From the NCBI GenBank assembly GCA_029862745.1, contig JAOTWS010000006.1, positions 1 through 64,000 of the forward strand: 64,000 nt of DNA, read 5' to 3'. Made by a program: the position numbers and the translations under genes. Origin of the DNA: Nitrosopumilus sp. Lineage in GTDB: Archaea; Thermoproteota; Nitrososphaeria; Nitrososphaerales; Nitrosopumilaceae. The notes below the pieces were generated by a model, which searched no databases, was not told the DNA's origin, and saw only the letters and a list, made by a program, of their open reading frames with translations. Positions 54,942 to 62,913 of the stretch are shown piece after piece. Positions within the stretch are counted from its first letter, which is position 1. Each line of letters starts with the position of its first letter.

Positions 54942-55067
54942 TTAAAGTTCTATACCATGTTTTTCTTTGACATGTAAAATAAAATTTGAATTCTTTTTAG
55001 ATATAAAATTACAGTATGTACATTTAAATACGGATTGTTGTTTTGGAGATCCTATTTTTCTGCTCAT
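54942..55067 (-). CDS. Single C2H2 zinc-finger peptide, 41 aa
   Basis: ATG 55067, TAA 54942. MSRKIGSPKQQ leader, then FKCTYCNFISKKNSNFILHV, ending KEKHGIEL: C-x2-C-x12-H-x4-H, a classical finger. Basic N-terminus. Too short for usual gene-length cut-offs. Confidence 0.65.
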   Translation of the reverse strand: MSRKIGSPKQQSVFKCTYCNFISKKNSNFILHVKEKHGIEL

Positions 55068-55184
55068 TTCAAATTTTTAATCAATTGGTTAATGATAAAA
55101 CTTTCCTCAATACATGTTGTTCCTTTTTATTTTATTATTTTGACTCAACGTAATTATTACTTAAATAATCAATATATGGGTATT

Positions 55185-55292
55185 TTAAATCTTTAAATGC
55201 CATAATCTGTCAACGGTTGTATCGTATTCTTCTTCATACATATCATTCAGGTAAATTCTGACTTGGATAAACTGATGGTCAAACTGGAACAT
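55185..55292 (-). CDS. Small acidic peptide, 35 aa
   Basis: ATG 55292 preceded by AAAGGATC 8 nt upstream (Shine-Dalgarno-like); stop TAA 55185. It encodes MFQFDHQFIQVRIYLNDM, then YEEEYDTTVDRLWHLKI. The ribosome-binding site and amphipathic sequence favour a real gene. Function unknown. Confidence 0.45.
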   Translation of the reverse strand: MFQFDHQFIQVRIYLNDMYEEEYDTTVDRLWHLKI

Positions 55293-55406
55293 CAACTGAT
55301 CCTTTCTAAATAGGATCTGCCATATCAAATAAGAAATGAAGACATTAAGGAATTAAAAATATTTGAAAAAAAATCATATGGCGGACAAGACCAGCATATA
55401 TCTGTA

Positions 55407-55829
55407 TTATATTTTTGAATTAAATGGTAATACCAAAGAATCCATTATGTCTTTGTTGATATTGGCAAAAGATTTTGAATTTTCATTCCATGTATGAATA
55501 TTTTGTTTTGTTGCATCAATTGATGCAATTGACATCATAGTATGAATATTAAATGATCCTCTAATCTTTTCTGCAGAATCATGCATCATATTCATTGAAG
55601 ATTCTTGCATATTCGCGTTTATTCCTACTTTGGTTGCAAATTCCCTTTGAATATCAATGATTGATGATGAAGCATCATTCCATGCTTGGACATATTCTTG
55701 GAGCAGATTAGTTGCTGCTTGATGGAACTGTGGAATTGACTTTTCCATATTTGAATAGAAAGTCTTGACACCATCATTCCAAACAGAATAGATATCTTTG
55801 TGATTGTTTATATTTTCTATTTTACTCAT
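55407..55829 (-). CDS. Phasin-like all-helical protein, 140 aa
   Basis: ATG 55829 with an unusually strong Shine-Dalgarno, GGAGGAGGTG, about 6 nt upstream. All-helical, Gln/Asn/Met-rich, with WNDGVKTFYSNMEKSIPQFH and a second WNDASSSIIDIQREFATKVG. This resembles phasins, which coat polyhydroxyalkanoate granules, but no PHA synthase gene is in the window. Could also be another helical bundle protein. Confidence 0.65.
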   Translation of the reverse strand: MSKIENINNHKDIYSVWNDGVKTFYSNMEKSIPQFHQAATNLLQEYVQAWNDASSSIIDIQREFATKVGINANMQESSMNMMHDSAEKIRGSFNIHTMMSIASIDATKQNIHTWNENSKSFANINKDIMDSLVLPFNSKI

Positions 55830-55844
55830 TTGTCACACCTCCTC

Positions 55845-55852
55845 CTATTGGA
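55845..55852 (-). promoter_or_regulatory. Strong Shine-Dalgarno before phasin-like gene
   Basis: Around 55838-55848 the minus strand reads AGGAGGAGGTG before ACAAATG. Most genes here lack such a site or are leaderless, so this gene is probably translated from a leadered mRNA at high level. Confidence 0.5.
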
Positions 55853-56302
55853 TTAAGTATTATTACTTGAATTCCTCAAGCAGATCTTCATTTTTCTTGA
55901 AGATCCATGTTAAGCCAATCATGTCTATGGCAGTAATAGTAGAGAGTAAGTTTTTGGTCTCACATTCAACCAGGGTTTCTTGACTTGGTTTTTGGTCATA
56001 TCTGTGTTGGATTACAATTGACATGAGATAAAATAGTTCCAGAATGATATAATCATAGCAGTTGATTTGTGGTATGCCTTATTTTGACATAAATCTTAAA
56101 TTTTTACATTGGCCAAACAACATCAAATCCTACTGACATACATATTCAAGGTGATGATTCTTCAGAAGATAGGATCTAGATGGGAGGCTTTTCAAGCTTT
56201 TTCTAGTGACATTTTGGTTGTTACGCATATTGAATGGGATGAATACACATTCTGTTTTACAGATATTTTGGATTCTGGCTCTACAGCACCGTGGAATTAG
56301 GA

Positions 56303-56697
56303 ATGAAGAGAAATACATTTCTTTAATTGTTCTTGCAGCCATAACCCAAGTTCTAATTTTAGGCATCATAGGATCTCAATCATCTCTTCAACATCTCGGC
56401 CATTTAGATTCTTTCCAATGAAGTCAAATTAGCATTCAAACCATCACTATCAATCGTAGTGGTTTTATTGCCATCTTATTGGAAGAGGTACAATCGTTGA
56501 GGTTAATTCTGAAATAGACGCAACAGGACTAGATATAGGTATTGTTAAAGTCTAGACAATCTATGAATTGGAACCAATAACATTCATCAAAAGGTGCAAC
56601 AAAAGGAAACTTGTTTGTTAAAGCAACAGGTGGAAAAACAGAAGATTATAAAACGATCTCAGAAAATATTGTCTTGAAACATAACGACTTGAAGTAA
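56303..56697 (+). pseudogene. Decayed secreted beta-rich protein gene
   Basis: Coding-like segments occur in successive frames: MKRNTFL from ATG 56303, then a hydrophobic signal-like IVLAAITQVLILGIIG in another frame. SQISIQTITINRSG follows near 56420. Next is GTIVEVNSEIDATGLDIGIV near 56485-56550, ending at a stop, and finally GATKGNLFVKATGGKTEDYK near 56595 to TAA 56697. At least three frameshifts or stops separate them. Best explained as a dead gene for a signal-peptide protein of about 130 residues. Confidence 0.5.
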
Positions 56698-56962
56698 TAT
56701 GGTAAAAATAATCACTATACAAACCCCCTAAGTTCTCTCATATGGACATAATATGTAAATTACATATCCACAATACATCAACATAAAACATATACAAATG
56801 ATTTAATGAATTCTGATACAATATCATTTCATGGAGTTACAATGGGTATGTACAATAGATGAGACGGGTTGAAATTTTTTTAGTAAAGTGAAAACCACAT
56901 AGAGAAGGAAAGTGCAGAGATTAAACTAGACACAAGAATTACAAGCTGATTCTCTTTGTATC

Positions 56963-57103
56963 TTATCCTTTGTTAACCATTTTTGCCACATCTGGATGAT
57001 TGTGATTGATGTGTAATTCCAGATGTTGTTTTGTAACATAGTTCATTGGCTCATCTGTAGGACATACAGGACATTTGAATGACACTGATTTTCTAGTCCA
57101 CAA
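56963..57103 (-). CDS. C2H2-like zinc-finger peptide, 40-46 aa
   Basis: TTG 57103 (46 aa) or GTG 57085 (40 aa), stop TAA 56963. KSVSFKCPVCPTDEPMNYVT, then KQHLELHINHNHPDV: C-x2-C with downstream His residues in a finger arrangement and an insertion between the Cys pair and the helix. Third tiny zinc-finger gene in this stretch. Confidence 0.55.
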   Translation of the reverse strand: MWTRKSVSFKCPVCPTDEPMNYVTKQHLELHINHNHPDVAKMVNKG

Positions 57104-57370
57104 AATACAGTTAAGAAATCTAGTCAAAATTTACATCCCAAATGATGTTCAAAATACAACCAGATAATTACAGAGTAGGGCAAATTGCCTTGTTAGATGA
57201 TGATTGTTTTATAGTTTTTACTTGTAACGTATTTTATTCTTGAATCCAATTCTCTCTGTTTATTTTTGCAGTTTCATCTAAAGTTATTTTGATTATAATC
57301 CAAAAATCAGATGAACCCTAGTTTTCAAATAACGTTATTATATTCATAAAAAAGGACCTTATATAACAAA

Positions 57371-57619
57371 ATGGCTGACGACGCAAAACCAACTATGAAG
57401 ACTGAAATCCTAGACAAGATTGCAGCACTTGTTACTGCAGCCTTTGGTCTGGTAGCAGCTTTGGCATGGAATGATGCAATAAAGACAATCTTCAAAGAAG
57501 TTTTTGGAGAACAATCAACTATTGGTCCAATGTTATTATATGCAATTGTGGTTACGATTATAGCTGTAATTCTTACAATAATTGTCGCTCGTGCAGTATC
57601 TAATGCAAAGGGATCTTAA
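57371..57619 (+). CDS. DUF5654-family membrane protein, 82 aa
   Basis: ATG 57371. Two membrane helices (about 18-33 and 53-75), the first containing TAAFGLVAALAWNDAI, typical of DUF5654 proteins, widespread and uncharacterised in archaea. Polar MADDAKPTMKTE start. Confidence 0.8.
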   Translation: MADDAKPTMKTEILDKIAALVTAAFGLVAALAWNDAIKTIFKEVFGEQSTIGPMLLYAIVVTIIAVILTIIVARAVSNAKGS

Positions 57620-57745
57620 CTCTTTTTTTTTCTAAAAAAAGATACTTTGAAATATTAATAATTCTGTATGTTGTAATGACTTTCAAGTGTGTATTGTGTA
57701 ATTATAAAAATAAGTTAGAGTCAAAATACTGATAAAACAAACTTT

Positions 57746-57934
57746 TTAGATAATAGATGGTTTATCATACAAAAATAGCAAGAGAATTCCAGTTAACATA
57801 ACAAAGGATGCCATAAAATAGATTATTACATGTAAAATTCCAATTTTTTTGCTGTAATAGTGTCCAACAAATATGATTATCATCCCCATACCAACTAAAA
57901 ATATTCCAACTATGAGATTGATAAAATCCATCAT
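57746..57934 (-). CDS. Small two-helix membrane protein, 62 aa
   Basis: ATG 57934 directly followed by a second ATG. Two hydrophobic helices (about 5-25 and 33-56) separated by YYSKKIG. No family recognised. Confidence 0.55.
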   Translation of the reverse strand: MMDFINLIVGIFLVGMGMIIIFVGHYYSKKIGILHVIIYFMASFVMLTGILLLFLYDKPSII

Positions 57935-58237
57935 TATTTTCTAATATATCACACTAATGATTCATTACTTTATTTTCATAATATCCATAGTATTATGAAA
58001 TATTATGATAGTATTCTTACTGATAATTTCTTATTGTTAGTTATATGCATAAATTTGATTTAATTTTCTAATAATAAAACATGCTAAACTAACACAACTT
58101 CTTTATTTTTGTAGAAATTAGGACAAATAATCATGTTTTATGATGGCATATACGGGTATCCCTTAACATTAGAGAAGATTATGCAATAATCAATTACTTA
58201 ACCACAAATTTTAAACAATTTTCTATATTTATAAAAA
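57935..58237. other. AT-rich intergenic region
   Basis: About 300 bp; no ORF, hairpin or repeat of note seen. Confidence 0.5.
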
Positions 58238-58549
58238 CTAGAATGGAATAAAATCATCTACAGATGAAACAATGATTACACCCTTACTTTCACCACCTAG
58301 AGCGTTCTTTATAGCAGCAGATACATCTTGAATTCTGTCAGATTCTACAACGGTAGCAATTATTTTTCGTGGAACATATACAGAATTCATGGTACTTGTT
58401 CCTCTACCAGATCGTGTTTTTTCCTTTTCTTTTCCGGCACTCTTTACATCATATATTATTGCATCTAGGTCTAGTTCTCGTAGAGATACTATAACGGTAT
58501 CAGCTTTTTCATTTTTTACTAGCACTGCTAATCTTTTCATGGTAGACAT
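58238..58549 (-). CDS. PII-like nitrogen regulatory protein (divergent GlnB family)
   Basis: About 103 residues from ATG 58549 (MSTMKRLAVLVKNEKADTVI). PII topology with a shortened T-loop region (SGRGTSTMNSVYVPRK) followed by KIIATVVESDRIQDVSAAI and a C-terminal GVIIVSSVDDFIPF. The uridylylated Tyr context of bacterial GlnB is not clear. Possibly senses ATP/ADP or 2-oxoglutarate. No amtB gene is adjacent. Distinct from the SbtB-like gene at 16.6 kb. Confidence 0.75.
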   Translation of the reverse strand: MSTMKRLAVLVKNEKADTVIVSLRELDLDAIIYDVKSAGKEKEKTRSGRGTSTMNSVYVPRKIIATVVESDRIQDVSAAIKNALGGESKGVIIVSSVDDFIPF

Positions 58550-59090
58550 TAAGTCATAACACCAATCCACCAAATACTAAAAATGATTCTTCTTCGAACA
58601 TTATTTTATTTGGTAAGAACTTGTAATTAAACATTATATGTTATAAAAAATATTAAAGTATCAGACTTGGCAAGTTTCAGATTCAACTTCTTTTTCATAA
58701 TCCTATAGGGCTGCCAACTAAATTTGAACCACATAGAATAGATTGACAACAAAAAAATAAAGAAAAAGAAGTGCTTTCTTATTCTTCAGATTCATCATCG
58801 TAGAAATTCTCATACTTATTGTATATTCAAATAGACTCTAACTACCAATAGAAGATCTCTTGCTTGAGGATTAATCTCAATTCAGATATTGTTGTTATAT
58901 ATGATAAAATGTTGTTATATATGATAAAATGTTGTTATCCTGATTTCTTGTCGTACACGTTTGTAGTGAAACAATTATGTAAAATTGAGAGACAGGTTCA
59001 CATAGTATATGGCAAAGCCATATAAAAGATCATCCCACCTCCTGAATCTAATATTAACATTTTCAGACTAAAAAGGAATGTGTATAATTC
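58550..59090. other. Intergenic region with short tandem repeat
   Basis: 0.54 kb without a supported gene. Contains a 20-bp tandem repeat (58891-58938). On the minus strand a short acidic tail (NKYENFYDDESEE) ends near 58782, without a start, possibly a gene remnant. Confidence 0.45.
58891..58938. repeat. 20-bp tandem repeat, 2.4 copies
   Basis: GTTGTTATATATGATAAAAT occurs twice in direct succession (58891-58910, 58911-58930), followed by the first eight bases. Exact copies, AT-rich, intergenic. Confidence 0.9.
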
Positions 59091-59375
59091 CTACGTGCAA
59101 AACAACGTGAGAGTAGAAGTTATACCATCAATGGGTTTTATTTTGGTGTTAATTGTTTCCTTTGTGGAATCATTTGAACCATTTAGATGAACTAAAACAT
59201 CATAAAATCCTTTGATATGGCTTATATCAATTACAGCAGGAATTGACTGTATTTTTTCAATTATATCATATATGTGTCCCTTATCACATGTGACCAATAC
59301 AAATGAATGTTCATTTTGATGCAGTGAGAACCATATACATCCAAAATAATTAAAAGATTCTATGTAATTGTGCAA
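59091..59375 (-). CDS. Lrp/AsnC-type ligand-binding domain protein, 94 aa
   Basis: TTG 59375. Residues about 23-92 match the dimeric alpha-beta barrel (RAM) domain: FVLVTCDKGHIYDIIEKIQS, ISHIKGFYDVLVHLNG and IDGITSTLTL. There is no helix-turn-helix, so this is a stand-alone sensor domain that may bind an amino acid or pair with a full Lrp protein. The first 20 residues are atypical and the start is uncertain. Confidence 0.78.
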   Translation of the reverse strand: MHNYIESFNYFGCIWFSLHQNEHSFVLVTCDKGHIYDIIEKIQSIPAVIDISHIKGFYDVLVHLNGSNDSTKETINTKIKPIDGITSTLTLFCT

Positions 59376-59517
59376 TGCCTTAAAATGGATAAATGATGAA
59401 ATTTATATCAAATAATAATATTTATGGCTAAACAAATGGATATTTTTTTACATATTATTTAATAATTCCTACACTTTTAATCCACAATTACTTTAAATCT
59501 CAAAATAATACACATGT

Positions 59518-59683
59518 ATGACTCAATACAGTAAGAGAGGAGATACTTTACTGTAAGTACTGCAAAGGTAATCCAAAAATAGAAATACCAAATAACATTG
59601 ACTTGACATCACCATCAAGTGAAGAATTTGTGGAAAATGTTAGATGTACAATTTGCAAAAACATCGGTTATGTAAAACGATAA
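59518..59683 (+). pseudogene. Small zinc-ribbon gene with apparent +1 frameshift
   Basis: A TTTAAAT box (59492-59498) sits 23 nt before ATG 59518, as for leaderless genes, but that frame stops after 12 codons. One base out of frame, from 59531, the sequence reads VREEILYCKYCKGNPKIEI, then EFVENVRCTICKNIGYVKR to TAA 59683: two CxxC knuckles of a zinc ribbon. A single extra base between 59521 and 59533 explains the break. Either a real mutation or a sequence error. A hairpin follows 12 nt after the stop. Confidence 0.55.
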
Positions 59684-60027
59684 GTGATTAGAATTAACGA
59701 GAATGAATTTTTCACATATTCTCGTTATTAGTCGGGATGCGAAATGATCCTATATTGTAGCATATAAATTGATTTTGTTTGTAGATTCAGTCATGATTGT
59801 TTTGTAATTGTGGTATTTCAGTTATAGAGTAATAGTCATTTAATTTATAATAATTTTTGAAATTCTCCAAAAAATATTTGTATATTTTTCTTGTCGCTTT
59901 CAATTTTTTATGAATGTTCAAATAGTAAACTTTGTTGTATGGTTAACTTACATCTGAAATTTATTTAAATCCAACAGAGACTCATTTAAGAACAGTTTAA
60001 TATCCAAATTCAATCTTGAGGATTGTT
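59684..60027. other. Intergenic region before tRNA-Gly
   Basis: Apart from the hairpin at 59695-59727 no gene or repeat is seen; TATA-like TTTATTTAAAT near 59960 may belong to the tRNA promoter. Confidence 0.5.
59695..59727 (+). terminator. Perfect 10-bp hairpin after zinc-ribbon gene
   Basis: TAACGAGAAT (59695-59704) and ATTCTCGTTA (59718-59727), loop of 13, no mismatch, starting 11 nt after the stop codon. No T-run follows directly. Possible transcript-end stabiliser, or alternatively a protein-binding palindrome. Confidence 0.45.
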
Positions 60028-60101
60028 GCAGTTATAGTACAGTCTGGTTAGTACTCGTGCTTGCCAAGTACGTGACCCGGGTTCAAATCCCGGTAACTGC
60101 A
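60028..60101 (+). tRNA. tRNA-Gly (GCC)
   Basis: Acceptor GCAGTTA (60028-60034) with TAACTGC (60094-60100), discriminator A. D arm AGTACAGTCTGGTTAGTACT; anticodon stem CGTGC/GTACG, loop TTGCCAA, anticodon GCC; T arm CCCGGGTTCAAATCCCGG. No intron, CCA not encoded. Confidence 0.96.
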
Positions 60102-60763
60102 CTTAGCTTTCAATTCAAATACCTGACAGGGCAATATTGTCTACCAATTACACGAGGATAGATTATAAAAACAAGGAATTAACCTTCATTACTAGATCAT
60201 CAGAATCAAAAGATTTTTCCATGCTGTCTCCCAACTATTTCAAAAATGTTAACGTTTGGTTTGCACCTGATTTCGAGCCAATTTTTGCCAGATGAAATTC
60301 TTTAGGACAAACATGTTCTGATCCTTTTGGGTATCAGAAATTTGAAAAAACAATACAAAATGCGCTGAAAATAATAAATAGATAATAAATCATTGTTGCT
60401 TATTTTTTAGCTTTCTTAAATCTCACTTTGTTTGATAATCTGGGTGTCATCATGGTTACAAAATTAATTATCATTCTCAACGTTCCAAACAGAGCAATCT
60501 ATCTTACCTCAATAAGAAAGGAATTAAAAAAATAGAAAACCTAAACATGGAGCCAAATATCCTTAGGATCACTGTTTTCTTTTATCTTTTATGTATGCCA
60601 ATGTAAGTAAGGAAACTAGCAAAGAAGCAAATTCAATTTTTTTCACAAGACAATAAACTGCTGATGAAATTAATTTCAAATGATTGAAATTAATAGACTA
60701 AAACTAGAATATCTTTCATGTGTATGATAACCCAATACTAACTAGAAAATAATCTGAATAAAC
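60102..60763. other. Intergenic region without a supported gene
   Basis: 0.66 kb. Short frames exist (17 codons ending NKVRFKKAKK on the minus strand near 60400-60455; 27 codons on plus from about 60453) but neither has independent support. No repeat seen. Confidence 0.45.
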
Positions 60764-62437
60764 TCAGGTACGCAACAAACCGTTTTCAATTAAGAATTCT
60801 ATGCCATTTAAAAATTCAAAATCAGATATTTTATCCTGGGCCCACCATCCTGCATTTGTTTTTATCCAGTCAGGTATCTCTTGTGGAGCATTCTCATTGA
60901 ATTCTACTTGACTTACAATAATCAATCCCTTTGTAATCAAATACTGAATAGAATCTATAAATTCAGCATCTGAAATTGCATCTTTTGACCACCATTCAGA
61001 AGTATTTTTTACCCATGAAGGTATTGCAAGTGCTTCTGTTGTCTTTACTCTATCATGTGTGTATGGTGAATCACCATCAGCATAAAAAACTGAGACAGAG
61101 CCAGTCTTTGTTATCCCAGAAGTATCAAAAGGAGTTCCAACTACAATGTTATTTCCAAATGATGTTAATGTCATACCAAAATGTTCATCATTATTTGGAG
61201 TTGGATTCTCTAGTGTTACTAGAAGATTTCCGGATTTTATTTCAAATACAAAGACAATTCCAGAATTTGGGTTTACATTAACATTTACGTCTGGTTGTGA
61301 AATTATCTCCGGATTCTCTTTTGGAATCACATCAAAACTTCCAAGATTTTTTGGAGCGCCAACAAAGATGTAATCATCAACTAGTTTTACAGATGAACCA
61401 AATTCACCAAATGGAACAGGATCAGGATTGGTTATTTTGTGTACTAGTTCTCCAGAATCACCATCAAAAAGAAATACTGAACCTGCCTGAGAATCTGATG
61501 AGTTATCTTTTGGAGCACCGATTAGAACATAGTTTTGATTTACAGAAATAGAGTTACCAAATCTTGCAAATGACTTTGAACTATCATTATTATTATTATT
61601 ATTATTATCTTCAAATGTCCTAATTAACTCACCAGTTTTTCCATCAAAAAGATAGACGTGCCCTGTTTGTTGTTTGCCAGTAAATGCTACAGGATTTGCA
61701 ACCAGAATATCATCTCCAAAAGCTGCAACTACAGAACCAAACTCACTGCCTTGTTCACCATAGGGATCAGAAATTGTAAGTAATAGTTCTCCAGAAGACG
61801 TAAACAAATAAACAATTCCTCCACTTTGTCCTGATTCAGAGGCTTTTGGTGCACCCACAATGATATCTAGATTGTCAGTTACATCTACTGATGCACCAAA
61901 CTTCATTTTAGAGACTTTATCAGGAGGATAGATTTCTAATAGTTGTTCTCCAGAATCTACATCAAAAATGTAAACGGCACCGCTATTATCCAATCCTGAA
62001 GTAGACCCTACTTGAGACTGTTGCTCTGAATTCTGTACACCAGGAGCTCCAATGACTACTCTTGTTTTATCTAGTTCCGCTAAAGAGATTCCAAAATCAG
62101 CAGCAGGGTTTGGTTTTGGGTTTTTAATTGTTGTAAGAAGATTGCCAAGTTGTTCATCGTATACAAATACAGAACCAGATGTTGATCCGGCCAGATTTGA
62201 ATCAGGATTACCAATTATTATTTTATCTCCTACTGTTTCTAGTACCTGACCAAAATGAAAGTCAGACTGATCATGAGGATTTGAAATGATCATTGGAGGA
62301 GAATATTCTATTGCAAAAGCCATGTCGATAATATGAGTTCCTTGTTTAGATACAATTGAAGTGTCATCATCTGGAATATACGATAAAAGTGAAATCAGTG
62401 ATATCAGTACAGTAAAAGATAGTAAAATTCTTCTCAT
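60764..62437 (-). CDS. Secreted FG-GAP-type beta-propeller with two C-terminal WW modules
   Basis: 557 residues, ATG 62437. Signal peptide or anchor at about 5-20. Seven integrin-alpha-like blades, each with FGxxLxxxGDxIIIGxP and GSVFVYDxxxGxLL patterns. A poly-Asn run (seven Asn) lies in one inter-blade loop. Two WW modules at about 472-510 and 521-557 (PSWVKNTSEWW; PDWIKTNAGWW with EFLNGIEFLI). Adhesion or extracellular binding role inferred from the domain types. Confidence 0.85.
   Translation of the reverse strand: MRRILLSFTVLISLISLLSYIPDDDTSIVSKQGTHIIDMAFAIEYSPPMIISNPHDQSDFHFGQVLETVGDKIIIGNPDSNLAGSTSGSVFVYDEQLGNLLTTIKNPKPNPAADFGISLAELDKTRVVIGAPGVQNSEQQSQVGSTSGLDNSGAVYIFDVDSGEQLLEIYPPDKVSKMKFGASVDVTDNLDIIVGAPKASESGQSGGIVYLFTSSGELLLTISDPYGEQGSEFGSVVAAFGDDILVANPVAFTGKQQTGHVYLFDGKTGELIRTFEDNNNNNNNDSSKSFARFGNSISVNQNYVLIGAPKDNSSDSQAGSVFLFDGDSGELVHKITNPDPVPFGEFGSSVKLVDDYIFVGAPKNLGSFDVIPKENPEIISQPDVNVNVNPNSGIVFVFEIKSGNLLVTLENPTPNNDEHFGMTLTSFGNNIVVGTPFDTSGITKTGSVSVFYADGDSPYTHDRVKTTEALAIPSWVKNTSEWWSKDAISDAEFIDSIQYLITKGLIIVSQVEFNENAPQEIPDWIKTNAGWWAQDKISDFEFLNGIEFLIENGLLRT
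61586..61610. repeat. AAT/ATT trinucleotide run inside surface-protein gene
   Basis: About eight consecutive ATT triplets on the plus strand encode the poly-Asn run in the FG-GAP protein. In-frame length change by slippage would alter loop length without breaking the frame. Confidence 0.8.
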
Positions 62438-62913
62438 GTAAAATAGATCTTTTTCATATACTTAACTCTACTTATTAGGACATTATGTGTAACCATACAT
62501 TAGTATGACTCGTAGTTTATGAGTGATGTGCATACCTATCAATTGAAATATCCCGAGTACCAGTGTTTCAGAATCTTTCCTCGATTTATTACTATTTTTT
62601 ATTGTAATATACAAATCACAGAATTTATTTTTAGAATGTCTGTATTTAACTAATAGGCCATACATTAGTAAAAGTATTTACTCTCGTTGTTAAGGAATAG
62701 ATAGAAGTTCTTTTTATTTTAATATGTCTACAAGAAAATGAATTTGTCATGTATTCAATAGTAAATAAATTAACAAAATCATACTTATGTAAAAAACAAA
62801 AGATTTTCAAGTAGAACATAAATAATTAACTCTTACATTTAATGTTGAGTTTAATTCTGTAAAAACAACATAAGCATAATCTTAAACACATGAGATCATA
62901 AAGAATATTTGAA
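62438..62913. other. AT-rich intergenic region
   Basis: Divergent promoter region between the surface protein and the CBS-TrkH gene. A 60-codon minus frame (62483-62665) shows no family or start support. A CTTAAAC element lies about 30 nt before ATG 62914. Confidence 0.45.

Noticed and set aside
58891-58938. Replication-origin iterons
   Set aside because: Only 2.4 AT-rich copies, no origin-recognition gene nearby.
62483-62665. 60-codon minus-strand ORF
   Set aside because: No family resemblance, promoter or ribosome site; lies in AT-rich divergent promoter DNA.
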